Below are positions 43,767 through 56,230 of a DNA stretch of 64,000 bases, in pieces. This DNA comes from Ixodes scapularis (Eukaryota > Arthropoda > Arachnida > Ixodida > Ixodidae): assembly GCF_016920785.2 (NCBI RefSeq), contig NW_024609837.1:55170671-55234670 (forward strand). The letters run 5' to 3'. Made by a program: the position numbers and the translations under genes. Below the pieces are notes generated by a model that did not search any database, was not told the DNA's origin, and worked only from the letters and a program-made list of their open reading frames with translations. Positions within the stretch are counted from its first letter, which is position 1. Each line of letters starts with the position of its first letter.

Positions 43767-44580
43767 CTACAACACACCGGAGGCAGTGGTGGTGGTCACG
43801 GCTGGCCTCCAGGAGACCGCCTGGTCGATGACAAGTCCCAGGTACGTCACCGTCGGAGTGGTCTCAACCTCATGACCGTACAGGGTCAGCTGCCACGGCT
43901 TCTCGACATGTCTTGGCTTTTGGTTGAGGGACACAGTCTTCCTGCTTGAGAGCTTTAGTCCAGCAAGGGAAGCGGCATAAGCAACATTGTCAATGGCCTT
44001 CTGGAGCGCCCTCCCCCGTGTGTGGAGTCTTCCCCTGTGGCTCGAAGCCCACAGAGCGACGTCACCAGCATAGACACCTCGGTGGATGGGAACGATGGTC
44101 GTGGTCGATGGCTGCCACGACCGCCACCATCGCAAGGTTATAAAGAGGAGCGGGCTCATAAGCCCGCCCTGCGGCACCCCCCTGGTCACCGGTCTCGGTG
44201 AGCTGAGTACGTCCCCAACGCGGACCATGAGGGTGCGACCCCACAGTAGTCCTCGATGAAGTTGAGAGGGTTCTTCCCGCGAGGCCCGGCCGCCTGCCTG
44301 GCAGCCCCGTTGATGGTGTTGTGAGGAACCGCGTCGAAGGCCAATGTCCAGCTAAACGAGCCCGGCGCACTCGAGCTTTGTCACAAGTCTATGATGGGGT
44401 CCGCCGTGCAGCGGTGTCTACGAAAGCCTGCCACGGGGAGGTAGCCGGTGGACTCGAGGTCCACTCGGCGGAGTATTATTGGTATTATTATCTCCAGAAG
44501 CTTGGCCATGCAGGACGTGAGGGAGACAGGCCGGAAAGCACCGATAGAAAAGGAAGAGATCGAGCCAATCAAGCTGTCGG
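43767..44580 (-). pseudogene. LINE reverse transcriptase fragment
   Basis: On the - strand: FRPVSLTSCMAKLLEIIIP (RT 2, about 44530), LPVAGFRRHRCTADPIIDL (RT 2a), DAVPHNTINGAA (after motif A), TRGVPQGGLMSPLLF (motif B), GVYAGDVALWAS (motif C, with the first Asp of YADD replaced by Gly) and TVTYLGLVID (motif 7). The frame changes at least twice, and the altered catalytic motif means it is dead. The GVPQGG and ALWAS style fits the I/R1-like LINEs, unlike the jockey/CR1-like copy at 20.4 kb. Confidence 0.8.
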
Positions 44581-44610
44581 CGTTCGCTTCGCTTTAGCGG
44601 GTGGTGGCGG

Positions 44611-45258
44611 GAGCTCCTACGGAGCAGAGTAGCGCAATCCTTTGAACCCCGTGTTTTGCCGACAACATGGCCGACAGAGCGGCTCGGCGCGAGTCACGTG
44701 GTACTCAGGGTTCCAGGAGGCGGCCCGCCCTATGGGAGAATACATGGAGATCGACATAACACGGCTGATTAAAAAACTAACGGCGAGTTCACATTTTTCA
44801 AAACTAGCCTGTCGTGAAGTTAGTAAAGCGCTAAACACTTTATCAAAGTTTTAATAATATCGGATGCGTGTGCAAATTTTGAGAAGGCAATTTCCAAGAC
44901 AATGGCGTTTGAAGCAGACGATTTTTGCTCTCAGCGGAGATGGGCTTTTCCGGTTGGCCGGAGCGGGTCACGTGAATGGTGTGACGTCGCCGTGTCGTCT
45001 GCTGCATGATGCCGCTCAGACAATTTTTTTAAAAAAGTTACGTCCTTGTATGGCACAAAACTTATCGCATATTATTCTAAAATGTTTCATTATTATGTCA
45101 AAAATGATTTACATTCCGCACATCCCCACAAAACTGAAGAAACAACGATTTTCTCACGTTCTCCATGCATTTCTGACCGCAGTTGGAACCTCCGGGCGTT
45201 CGCCGCTAGTCGCCGAGAGACGGCGTTCTAGATTGCGCTACTCTGCTCCGAAGGAGCT
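44611..45258. repeat. inverted repeat around 0.65 kb, probable MITE
   Basis: GAGCTCCTACGGAGCAGAGTAGCGCAAT (44611-44638) is the inverse of 45232-45258. The enclosed sequence includes CATGGCCGACAG and a frame with no known domain. Confidence 0.6.
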
Positions 45259-45560
45259 ATTTAGTGCTCTAGTGGCGGGGGGGCTCGGATCAGTGTTGCC
45301 GATGCCGTTGGGTGGTTGGTGAAAGTAGCCAAAATACAGGCGAAAAGTAGCCAAAAGGAGCCATTTTATTTGTCTTGGCGCCAAAAATATCACCACCGTT
45401 TTTCTTTTAAAAGAATCGTCATACGAAGTGACGACATGAGGCCATGTACAGCCTTAACCAACGTGAATAAATGCTCCCACATCTAGAGTAATTAAAAATA
45501 TGTGAACTGAAATAACTGAACTGTTTAACATGGTTTGCACGTGACATCATTCGTCTGCTT

Positions 45561-46800
45561 CTTGCGCAGGGGGTAGCAGTGACGTCAACGTCGAGCCCTG
45601 ATTGGCTGATCGCGACCCCCTATCTGAGCGTCGTCTGCTCCTTTGCAACGTCGTCTGCTCGCAAAGTCGACTGCGTCTGTCTTACCTTTCCTGCGACTTT
45701 CGGAAGTGCAGAGGCCAAATTCACGAAACGATCTTACGCCAAAAATGTGCGTAAGACAAAACTTAAGAAAAAATTCGTATTCACGAAACGAAATTTTCGT
45801 AAGTTTTGCGCAGGTTACGACGAAATCCTACGACAGCTCCGAAGCTGTCTTACGCACTTCTAAGTTCTTACGATCAAATCAGCATGGCCGACAGCGTCGC
45901 GGTCGCGACGACCCACGGACGTTTATTTTTCTACGTGCGCTTCTCACGCGTTCCGCCTTCAAGCAGCAAGAAAAAGTAAAAAGTACTTGAAACAGACCAT
46001 GACGAACAAGAACGCTGGATCCACAAACACCCGGGAAAAGCTCTAACGGCCACGATTCCCCCGAACGCGACCAAGCGAGCTCAGCAGTTAGGCCTAGCAG
46101 GCACTCCGCGACTCGGCGGTTGTCTTCCCACGACCAGCTGGCGTGCTGAATGGAATGCGCCCGCACGACCCTTGTGAACCCTTCCCGTATTATGCTTTGA
46201 TCGCTCACCTCAATTTTAGATTAAGAGGTCAATTTCTTCCTCTTGTTATCTCCTTGTTTCCCGAGGCAACGGTGACGCTCGCCGAAAAAGCGGTGAATCT
46301 CCGACAGACGCAGGAAAGGTAAAGCAGCCATCGCTTTGACTAGCAGACGTAAAGCAGACGACGTTAACTCCGCCAACCCGCCGACGCCGTTAAAGAGTGA
46401 GGGGTCTCGCCGCACACGAAAGGGGGGAAAAAGTATTTGGGAGGCAACTTGCGGACACTAACACGCTCACTATCGGTTCTTAGCAAACAAACCTCGGCGC
46501 CTCGGGACACCTCGCCAGTGAGTCCTTTGACTTCCCTCCTTGATGCGCGTCTGCTAGTTGTTAGACAAAAACAACGTACCGCTCGAGTTATTTCGTCTGC
46601 TCTCTCTGAAAGGCGAAGTCGAGCTCGCTCGTAAAGACCTGCACTTCTGAAAGTCGCAGGAAAGGTAAGACAGACGCAGACGATGTTGCGAGCAGACGAC
46701 GTTGCAAAGGAGCAGACGACGCTGAGATAGGGGGTCGCGATCAGCCAATCAGGGCTCGGCGTTCTGACGTCACCGCTACTTCCTTTCTCATGCGCAGAAG
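45561..46800. mobile_element. fold-back element with about 150-160-bp inverted arms
   Basis: Left arm 45561-45711 (GCAGTGACGTCAACG ... CTGATTGGCTGATCGCGACCCC ... GACTTTCGGAAGTGCAG) and right arm 46639-46800 are inverted copies with few mismatches. The 930-bp centre has further short repeats (TTCACGAAACGA twice at 45720-45790) and a start-like ATGGCCGACAGC at 45884. No transposase recognised. The arms themselves carry repeated CGTCTGCTC blocks. Confidence 0.75.
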
Positions 46801-48642
46801 ACGAAAATGAGCCCACTTACGAGGCGTATTCGCGACTCCAGCGACCTATAGGGGGCGCCACCACCAAACAAACATGGCGGCTGAGTCCAGGTCGCGTTGG
46901 CTCGGCCGGGCCACCTGAACAGGTGGCGCGTTTCATTTAACAGATTTTCTTTTGTTTACTGCCCAATTTTATAGGTGTTTGAAGTGAGACGGTTGAGTGC
47001 AGCCGGTGCAGATAAACTTGCAAAGCATAGTTTTGTTGTCGCCGATGTTTTTTGTTCTTTTTATGTCAAACTTTCGTTTCGGAGATTTCGTTCAAAACCG
47101 AAACTATGGGCTCCGGAGAGGCGGTAATATACTAATCGGTTTTGATCATCTAAAGAAAGTGGCAATGACTACAGAATTGTTCCACAGAAAGTAACTTTTC
47201 AGCTAACTCGCATGCCTCGACCATGCGACTTATCTGTCCGCAAAATCGAGCTTTCGTGCGTATCAGCTCCAGTCGTCTGCTCGGTCAAGAACACAAGCTG
47301 CAGGAAAATTACGAAAATTAAGCAAGCGCTTCTTGAGTCAAGGACCATGTTAACCCGCTGGCGCCCCACTAAGCAGCTGATACTCGTATTTCAATTCAGG
47401 TTTTAGTAGCAATCGAGAAGTCATTTTGACGAGCGGGTTATGTATTACATTGCGTAGTATGTCCCACTAAGGTGATATTAGTATATCTTCGGGTTGAAAT
47501 ATGAGCTTAGTTGACTAGCTATTAGGTGAGCTGCTGAATAAAAGTATATTTGAGAGACAGAGAGATACTACTTAAACTTAGCCAAATGGTTCTATAGCCG
47601 GCAGCACGGAGACAAACTGAAGAGAGTCTTTATCGAACATTCACGCAGAACCTCTCTGCATTGAACTTTGCTTCGAATCCTGAACGGAAAAAATTAGTAT
47701 TTTTTTTGTGGCCGGTCAACCTGACCAATGTAGACGTATATTGCTACTGGCTTCGACGTCCTCGTAATATAAATATTGGAGGCGCGATAGGTCCAAATGC
47801 CGTGACAGCATCTTACGTCGCGAGACTCGTCCCCCACCTTTTGAAAGCAGATAATTTCCCTCATTCATCATTTGCAGCGAGCAGGTTTTCCTGAATCAAG
47901 TAATTTCGAAATCAGCCAAACTCCTTTAGTATGATCCAAAGGCTTTTTCGGCGAAAAGCAGCCAAGATGAATAGCCAACGCAGCGACCGGCGTGGGTGGG
48001 TCAATCTTGAAGCTAACCGAACACAACCAAACTCAAGAAAAGCAGCTATCAAACCTTCCCATTCACTTGACTGCACCATTGATGTGTCGTCCTGTGAAAT
48101 GCCTCGTCTGTCGTCCTCAGTCCACTGTTCTACATCCTTATAAAGAAACCACATATCAGTTACCAAGTAGACGTCACTTTGAATGTGAATCGAGACAGAC
48201 AAGAAATCAAAACGTTTTTCCGTGATTCCTCCCCATCCAAGAAATCGAAAGCACGCGACTGTGTGTTGTGGAGTAAACGGGCTTTCAAACACGTGATGGA
48301 AGGAAACAATCGACTGAGGCCTCACCACACTAATGATCACTCAGGCAAAGTTAAGAAATATTCAGACCTTCGTCAAATTACATTAATTGTTCGCCACCGC
48401 GCCGACTACACGTCTCCGCGAAAGCCACCAGAGACGCGGAGGGGCGCGGAGCGACCTGGACCGGCTGGTTCCCGGTTTTCCCGCTTGGTGGCGTCCGTTT
48501 TGCTGGAGTCGCGAATATGCTAATGGTCCTTGAGATTTCTTTTTGCTCAGAAAACCAAATCACGTGGCGCAAAATGCACGCTGTAGAAGCTTCGCGCTTA
48601 GTGCAACTCATGTATTCAGAAACAAAGATTCGTCTTGCTTAA
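46801..48642. other. no recognised gene
   Basis: Open frames at 47661-47894, 47912-48340 (-) and 48179-48523 show no motif I can name. Contains a GCGCCACCA...AACATGGCGGC context near 46855, often seen at gene starts, without a followable reading frame. Confidence 0.3.
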
Positions 48643-49210
48643 AGGGGTACTCCACCGTTTTTTTCATTGTCTCCGATTTGCTTGAAATTTTGCTAAACTA
48701 ACCAACAAACATTGCTAAAATAGTGTCCCAAATATTAGGTCAAAATATTGTTTTTTCGCGAAGTTATTGAATTTACAGTTTTGGTCTTCACCATGTTTTT
48801 CAAACTGAAAGTCTCTACTGGCAACAACAACAAAGTGACGTCAGTGGAAGGCAGGGGTTAACTTTTTGGACTACAGAAGTTGTTCCCAACAGATTTGAAG
48901 CACTTTCTTTGTGTCAAATGAGTGCTTTGGAAGCTCGCTGCCGTATCCGCGCTCCAGCACGGAACAAATGATTGGCATATTCTATTTTTAGACTACTTGC
49001 TCGACTGGCAAGCCTGCCTGCCACTGACGTCACGGCACTGGAAAGTGCGCGAATATTTGAATATTGGTTTTTGCACCATTTTCATTTGCCGATTTCACAA
49101 TACCTATTATGAATTTCGCGATGCTAAATAGCATACCGGAAAGGCTAAAGGCCGAGGAGTCAGAAAATATAGTTAGTTGAGGTAGCTCAAAAAATCGGTG
49201 GAGTACTCCT
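48643..49210. mobile_element. 568-bp TTAA MITE, family B, copy 1
   Basis: Ends AGGGGTACTCCACCGTTTTTT and AAAAATCGGTGGAGTACTCCT with TTAA outside (48639-48642, 49211-49214). Interior includes TTTTTCAAACTGAAAGTCTCTACTGGCAACAAC and GTGACGTCAGTGGAAGGCA. The same blocks occur inverted at 60498-61064. Confidence 0.9.
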
Positions 49211-49214
49211 TTAA

Positions 49215-50454
49215 TGCAGAGTCGTGAGTACCGGTGCAAGCGTCAGGTACCACGGAAACACGCTTTCGGACAGGAGTGATTTTGCAAACGAAGTAGTTTT
49301 GCGGGATCACGCTGTCTGGTCTGTGCCGAAGATGCAGAGCAGAGAAACCTTTACAATACAGTATGTTGTTAACCCCCCCCCCCCCCCCTTTTTTTTTTCT
49401 TTTTACGATGCTCCTCTAGAGAATACTTTTATTTCTGGAGGACTCCATTTTCTTTTTGGGAGTGCCGATTCCGCAATTAAATTTGTGTCATTTTTTAGCA
49501 GTAATCCTCCATTTCTTTTATTTTGCACCCAAAAACTTTGGAGTTTAAACCAAACTGAGAGAATTCGAGCGACTGCCAACGTTCGGCTGTCCCTCTGAGG
49601 CCACGAGAGTCTTTATTTTCAGGTATCCCTGCCGTGCACACTTATAGTTCTATTTGTCGTCGGATTCCTGAGCCATATTTAGTCTTTTCAATGCTTCCTT
49701 CTATTCGCGGGGACAACCTTGTGAGACAGTTCAGCAACGAAGAAAACATGTTTCGGTGCCTCATGTAAAATGGGTCGTGCAACAATTTTTGTACTTTCAG
49801 TCAATACCGCTAAGAACTAATCACTAACCCTGATAACTTGCAAAAACACTAATTAGTTTTCCACTTCGCTTAATGGCAGACGTAGAAAAATAAAGGAAAG
49901 GAACAGCTTTCGCCTCCTCAACTCGCTATTAGAACATGTGGAGATGTGATCTGACGCTAATTTTATACCGCCAGTGTTCATCATAGTCATGCGCTGGGGT
50001 TGGCAAAGAATAAAGCGTGAGTTGAGCTTTAGATATTGATAGAGTTCGGCTATTCTCATCTTTGATTGAGCTCAAGTGAACACGAATTTTTGGCGACGCT
50101 GATTGTAATAGACCCGAGCACTCGACTAGGGCTCATGACAATCGGGATGGTCACGGTGTCAGGTAACTCGCGATGAGAAGGTATGATTGCGTGTGACGTC
50201 AAGGTGTCAACAACGCTAATACATGTAGTAACGTTCACAATTTAAGTCGACTTGACGCGGTGAGTAACGCGACTATACGTTACGGGGCCACGTGACCTGA
50301 CATTATTTGACAGCATGTCTTGACACCATGACGTCACGTGACACATGATTATTCGTAGTGTCCATACAAAAGCGCCACAAAAATCCACAAATTCTTATAC
50401 ATTGTAATTCGGTATATGACAATTTGATAACTATATAGAAATCCTACTGCCAAT
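49215..50454. other. no gene; C/T run
   Basis: A C16-T9 run at 49373-49397. No coding signal. Confidence 0.45.
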
Positions 50455-50640
50455 TCTTTCTTTTTAAACGCTCAATTTGTATTGAAAAAAATTCCGTGAA
50501 CCGTTTTGAACTGGTTACCGTTATATTTTTTTCCGGTTCAGTTCCAAGATGGCGGCGAAGATTCCGGTTCGGTTCAGTTCCGGTTCGGCTAAAAATAACG
50601 GTTCAGTTCCTGTCTTCGGTTCGGTTCGGTTCCAGTTCGA
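50455..50640 (+). repeat. dispersed 'GAACCGGTT' repeat, copy 2
   Basis: Same order and orientation as 30790-30995, with CCGTGAACCG, GGTTACCGTT, TTCCGGTTCAGTTCCAAGATGGCGGC and a run of GGTTCGGTTCGG. Confidence 0.7.
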
Positions 50641-51171
50641 CACTTTGGTCGTTGTCTCGTGACCGGGTTGGCCGGAGTCCTGCACATTCCAGTACAATGT
50701 GAGCTACTGTTTCGTCGTGGGCCCCGCACACCCGGCACACGCTCGTGGTCACGGTGAAATCGAAGTGTCGTCCTTAGTGCCCCGGCTCGTGCCTTGAATA
50801 GCAGACGACTACCCGGGCTTTTATCGTGTAGCCTAGCCTCCGAGTCGATGGTCCTCTTGTGTGCAACGTACTCCTCGAGCGTAGTCTTCGCTTGGCCATC
50901 TTTGAGCCATTGCTGTGTTTCCTGGTCGCGAACCTTTTTCCGGACCTCTCTCGCTTATTCCGTGGCCGACGACGCTTGGGCAGGGTCGGCAAAGAAGCCG
51001 TACTTGCTTTCGAGCTGGTATAGGCGTTTCTGCCAGCGGGTCTGCAGCCCAGTCAGTTGAGTGTACCAGAACAGCCTTTTGGGTTACCGGCAGGTGTCCA
51101 TATGTCGGAGACGTCCGTCGTAAAGCGATTTTACTGGTAGCTTCACGGGCTTCAAAAGAGGACCATCCCAA
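50640..51171 (-). pseudogene. LINE ORF2 C-terminal fragment
   Basis: On the - strand the end of the fragment reads RLLFKARAGALR, then, after a frame change, DFTVTTSVCRVCGAHDETVA and HIVLECAGLRPTR. This is the CxxC...H...C block that closes the ORF2 of I/R1-like LINEs after RNase H. The upstream part is scrambled by frameshifts. A separate copy from the next fragment, which has its own version of the same block. Confidence 0.7.
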
Positions 51172-51503
51172 ATCACCCTGGACAGCCTCATTTGCTAATG
51201 TACCATGACAGCCTAGCGCATGGCGCCCGACCTCCCTCGCCTACCCGATAAAAGAAGTAGCGTCATCAATCAAGAAGCGTCAAACGCGCCCCGCCACTGG
51301 ACTTGGTCGTCTGCGTCGCCGCCCGCCGTTGACCCCGGCAAGTTTTTTGGCCCTATATCTTACAGAAAGGGAGCTCCGCTTTGTAATTTTGCAAGAAAAA
51401 ACCGATCCGTGAAATGCACCTTTGTCGAAAAGTTTAGATGCTACGTGCAAGCGTCGATTTTTACGGTCCATTTTAGATCGAGCCTGTTGACTAATGGGAC
51501 ACC

Positions 51504-53289
51504 CTATAGGAAGGGAGAGATAGGTATCTGTACAAGGGAAGGCTTGCTGCCCGCACGAATGCAAGCACCCAGTCGAAAATGTTTATTCAGTGATCGGGTG
51601 GCTTCGTAAGGTGAGGGCGTGCTGCAGCCTGCGTAACTCGTAAACCGGTAGCTCGGTGCTGTTCTGTGTGCGGAGTGCTTAGGGCAGTCCAAGATGATGT
51701 GAGGGCACGTCGCGAACACTCTGCGGTGCTTAGAGGGCACAACGAGCTTGGGCCCACGTCATCCGGAGAACAAGGATGGTAAAATATGTCCCTTCGCGTT
51801 GGTGTTAATACTGTTTGTGTTTGGAGCTTGCAGAGTCATATCCTTTCCCATCCAGGGCAACCAGATAAGATAGGACACTCGTCCGAAGGAAGAAGGAGAG
51901 CGAGTCGCACATTCCTTGCGAGTCGTGCGGCCTAGGGAGCCGAAGCGCACATGGAGGCACCCTAGTGCGGCCTCCCTGCGCTCTACACAGTCCCTAAAGA
52001 CCTGAGGTACATTTGGCTCAGGAAGGCGAACGCGCCTTGTGGGGGTTCAAAGATTTGTAATAAATCCGTCGCAGCTACATTCGCCTTCTCGTTGCTCGGT
52101 ATGTCAGCGCGGTCGGGTATCCACGTTACTTCTATTTCCCCCCTATGGGAGTTGAATAGACCATTTGCTATATTCCCCAAGCATCAAGGAGAATGCAGGG
52201 ATTGGTGTTCCACGCGCCCACACGCGCACGCCTTCCCCGTATAAAATATTCGAAATAAATAACCAAAATAAAGCGTTGACGAACGCGCGTGCAAGATACA
52301 ATTTGTTATAGGTTTTTGCTTTAGAAAATTTACTGTTCATGAGGCCAGCACGTGCGGCGCGTGGAACACCAATCCCTGCATTCTCCTTGATGCTTGGGTA
52401 ATATAGGTATACGTTCCTTGCATTGTGATCGGAGCTCCCGAACTGCCCGTTGCGACTGGTCAGGCAGGTCGCAGTCTTCGAACTTGGGGTGTACGGCGCA
52501 AGTTTACTACATGTCTGCTGGGCAGTGTGTGAGTGATACCCGACTGTGGTCTCCCCGTCGCCTGCCCGGGCAGCGTTTGTGTAGATGAGCAAATTACATC
52601 CGCCTCCAGAGAGGCAAGGGTGTGTCGAGTGGCAGCCGCGCGCTTTCGATTGACAGGACTCGGGCCGTGAGACTGAGAAAGTGGCTTTGAGTTTACCAGA
52701 AACGCGTCCTCCCACGGAGGGGGTGAAGGAGCGTTCCTGGGAACATGAAATAGAGGATTTCCCAGGGGGCTCAGTATAAGTCGGCCGGCCTGGATTTTCT
52801 GGAGGCGAAGTCTCTGACTACTCATTTCGGCAGCTACCTCCCTAATAGCGTTGATCTGTGCCGCCGCGAGTGGAGTTGTGCCACTGGTGTAATTTTGGGG
52901 CATGCCAGTGATGACCCGCATGGCAGTGAGCGGACCAACTGGCGTGGGAGGTTTTAATGTGTAATTTGAATTTACCGCCGAAGTTTTTAGGTCGCCCCTG
53001 ACGGCGAGCAACGATCATATATTAAGTTTTAGTGGAGGACAGGGCCACGCGGTTTTTCTCAAAAGACCGTATGGCCCCGTCCAGTGCGCACTGAAGAGTA
53101 GGCTGTAGAGCCCATGGCCAGTGGGGCGCCGGCAGCCTGGAAAGTCACATCGTCTGCGAATATCGCAAAGCCGAAGCCCTCCACTTCATCAAGGTAAAAG
53201 GCAAGCTCGACCATGGCCATATTTAAAAGGGCAGAAAAAAGGACTTCCCCTTGTGGCACCCCTGTGGCATTCAGTGTTGGGGGCCCCAA
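51504..53289 (-). pseudogene. LINE ORF2 fragment: reverse transcriptase, RNase H, C-terminal knuckle
   Basis: On the - strand, in order: NATGVPQGEVLFSALLNMAM (RT motif B), GFGFAIFADDVTFQAAG (motif C with FADD), and GPLTAMRVITGMP / INAIREVAAEMSSQRLRLQK (connection region). RNase H follows with IYTNAARAGDGETTVGY (usually YTDA) and, after the inserted MITE, EIEVTWIPDRADIPSNEKAN (usually WIPGHxGIxGNExAD). The last block is TCPHIILDCPKHSAHR. It therefore belongs to an RNase H-bearing clade such as I. N-terminal RT and endonuclease are missing; multiple frame breaks. Confidence 0.83.
52175..52398. mobile_element. 224-bp MITE inserted in the LINE RNase H region
   Basis: CCCCAAGCATCAAGGAGAATGCAGGGATTGGTGTTCCACGCG at the left is matched inverted at the right (CGCGTGGAACACC...CTTGATGCTTGGG). 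TIRs are about 40 bp; the flanks share a TAT/ATA-rich duplicate. It interrupts RNase H coding sequence that resumes on both sides, so it is younger than the LINE. Confidence 0.85.
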
Positions 53290-53444
53290 GGTAGACCGAT
53301 CTCACTAAGCATTTGGCGCATGCGTGACGCCGCCAGTGGCGTACCAACTTGTTTTTGAGTGGGGGAGGGGGGGGGGGGGGGCAAACCAGACCCCCCCTCC
53401 CTCCCTTCCTCCCTCTCCCCCCCCCGGGGTTCGCATATTTTTAC
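53290..53444. repeat. G-run/C-run low-complexity hairpin
   Basis: G-rich (53360-53381) and C-rich (53391-53427) tracts face each other and could fold. They lie just 5' of the hAT-like insertion. Confidence 0.7.
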
Positions 53445-54313
53445 TAGTGATGGGCCGAACTTTTGCCGAATCGAAAATTCAGCGCCACTTTTGTCGAAGT
53501 TTTCTAAAGATTTGGCAATGATTCGGAAAAAATACAATGTTACCGGACTTAATATTGATTTTTAGTTCTTTCTGACGAAAAAAAAAATTGTTTTTTCTTC
53601 TTGAAATAAATACAACGTGTAGTGCCTATTGAAACAGTTATGACCAAATAAGGTGATATTCTACAAGATAATTGTATCGACGTCACTTTTGTGTGTTTAC
53701 TGGCAATTTTAGTGTTTGCTTGCATAAAGTGGCGTGACAACGAGGTTGGGTAGTAGCCGGCGCAGTCACGAATCACGCTACGAGAGTTTTGATCTTGAGG
53801 CTTCATCAGCGCACGCCAGCAAGTGTGTTTACAATGTTAAAATAAAGGCAATCACTACGTTCTTTTATTTCTCTGGGAGTCACCGTTTCTTGCGCGAAAA
53901 CGAATGCAACGGTTGCTGAGCCTTCACAAGAAGAGATAGCAATACTAAGTAAATATGCATGCTTTTCGATTTGGGTCATTTGACGTCAGCTTTACATGAA
54001 AGTGCGCGTTCGATATTCGCAACGTGCCGTTCTTAACCTTTAAAATTCCGGTTTCTGGTGTTGGGACACACACGGACGTTTAGGAAGATGGGAAGAGTAA
54101 GGAATGTCGGATGTGCAACGTCGAGCATGATAGTTCTGTGTTTAGTTTTATGCAGATACATGAAAATCGCGAAATAACGTGAACTAAAACGCGATATTAT
54201 TCTGTTTTGGCACAAACTACTTGTGAGCCGAAAGAAGGATTGTTATGATCAATCAATCAATGTTTATTATATTGTCCAGGAACAACCTTTCGGTCTTGGT
54301 ACTGCACATACAC

Positions 54314-54360
<47 letters not shown>

Positions 54361-54361
54361 T
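54314..54361 (+). repeat. AAT microsatellite
   Basis: About 16 units of AAT/ATA followed by TTTTATTTGCACAT, resembling a LINE 3' tail read on the - strand. Confidence 0.95.
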
Positions 54362-54688
54362 TTATTTGCACATACTGGAAGGGGCCCACGTGGTGGTGCG
54401 CGGGAATAGGCAGATGGGTGAAAACCCTTACGCAGAGCGCCTGCCAGCCAGACTTGTACGTAGTTCAACTACTTTACTCAAGTTACTGTAGTTTAACTAC
54501 TTTTCTGGGTAGTTTAGTAACTTTCAAGTACATTTCTATTTTGGTAATGAGTAGTTTACTTTAAATACTTTTCCGAGTGACTTCCACTCAAATTATAAAC
54601 TACTTTAGAATTGAATTAGAGCACGGCTCTAATCTCTGCCCTACACAAATCGTGTGAGCACCAAATAGGGCAAAGTTTTGAAAAACAG

Positions 54689-55360
54689 ATGTGCCGCCTA
54701 CGAGAATCGGGATATCCAACTAGTCTAATGGTGCCAGTCTGTGAAAACATCTGCAAAAAATTGAAGCATAAAAGTCAGGAAAACGAAGACGCAGACAAAA
54801 CTCGAAGGAAGATCGTGGTGCTACCGTACATCCATGGGATCACCCACAAATTGAAAAAGATTGCAGCAAGAAATGACGTACAAGTAGTATGCTCCGCGCC
54901 CAACAAAGCATACTATATGTGCAGAGAAGTGAACCAAAAAAGAAAGAAAAAATTCTGCAACACGGCCCACAGAACGCAATATCTCCCATGCTCAACAGGA
55001 GTGGTTTACCACATTCCCCTGTCTTGCGGGAAATGCTACATCGGCCAAACAGGCCGATGTATCAACGACAGAGCCCGTGAGCATGCAGCGTCTCTAAAGG
55101 GAACAGCGGCAGGACATCTGGCAGCTCATTGGAGGACATGCCAGTGCAGTGTAGCTTTGAACAGCACCACCATTCTTGGAAGAAACAACAATCCTCATGC
55201 ACGCGAATTGCTCGAGGCGCTCGCCATCGAGGAGCACGCGGAGGAGTGTGTCAGCACGCCATCAATCACCGTCCACAAAAAAGAAAGAAAGTACCTAAAG
55301 AATGTCACGCCCCAAACAACAACAGCACGAGCTTGTGGCGGGTTAGTTCAAAAACAATAA
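54689..55360 (+). pseudogene. Penelope-like element, C-terminal GIY-YIG endonuclease part
   Basis: Penelope-like retroelements join a reverse transcriptase to a GIY-YIG nuclease that nicks target DNA. This 223-codon open frame has the end of the linker (RRKIVVLPYIHGITHKLKKI). The nuclease core follows: GVVYHIPLSCGKCYIGQTGR, then CINDRAREHAASLKG. GVVYHIP and CYIGQTGR are the GIY and YIG strands, CGKC the usual cysteine pair, and R/EH the catalytic helix; ARELLEALAIEEH is the C-terminal helix. The RT domain is absent (5' truncated near 54655). The surviving frame has no stop or frameshift, so the copy is young or was recently cut. Confidence 0.88.
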
Positions 55361-55751
55361 TTTGCGGGGAATACTGTGCAAATGAATTGTACATATTTTT
55401 TGTATAAGTGTAAATATCGGGAGTGATCTTTATTAGTGGAATAGGGTAATTTGTATAATAGGTTATTGTGCTCCACTTGGGACTCAAAAAGAAGGAGCAA
55501 AAGCGCAAAGAAGAAGTTTAAACTAAAAAATCGTTGGTAGTCAGCTGTGTGTCATATCCTGTCCTTTCTGTCTTTGTGTTCTAGATATTTCTAAAGTTCA
55601 AGCTGATATAACTACAAGTTGTTCTGCCTATCAGCAGATGTAAGATGCTGGAAGATCAGCTGATACTCGTAGAGGGGGAATCCTGCGGCGTAGAAAAGGG
55701 GGGGGGGGGGGAGAGGAAGAAAGGGTTTTGGATAGTCCAAACCACCCCCCC

Positions 55752-55762
55752 CACCTCCCCCC

Positions 55763-55793
<31 letters not shown>

Positions 55794-55799
55794 AAAAAT
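55752..55799 (+). repeat. poly(C) then poly(A) run
   Basis: A run of about 27 C with short interruptions, then about 15 A; a G-run faces it at 55699-55711. Confidence 0.9.
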
Positions 55800-56055
55800 C
55801 CCCCGCTGCAACAACACTGCTACGAGGCGTGGGGAGCGAACAGACACGACGCAAGACAGGCCGAGTAACTGCGGGATTAGTGCCCAATACTGGCGCTTCT
55901 TTGTATCCCGACGCTCAAAGAGACTTGGCGCATTTGAAGAAAGGGCTTGTCCTTGCTTCTCCCCAATGTAGGGATTCTTGCCCACTACACGAGGTATACA
56001 AACTGCATCCTCACTCAAAGGAGGTAACAAAGTGCAGCACCCGCTCTGAAGTTAA

Positions 56056-56230
56056 GCGCGAAACACATGTACGACGAAACCGTCCGATCCGACGTGCGGA
56101 CTGCCGGAATGACCTTGGGGGGAGAGGGTTTTCGTAGCATCGGAGAGCGTTGAAAACCCTCGCCTACGACCGTCGTATTGCGCGGTCGGACGTCGGATCG
56201 GACGGTTTCGTCGTACATGTGTTTCGCGCT
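56056..56230. mobile_element. 175-bp TTAA MITE
   Basis: GCGCGAAACACATGTACGACGAAACCGTCCGATCCGACG and its inverse make up most of the element; TTAA lies outside each end (56052-56055, 56231-56234). Confidence 0.85.

Noticed and set aside
54253..54468. Poly-Asn / poly-Ile frames
   Set aside because: Produced by the AAT microsatellite.
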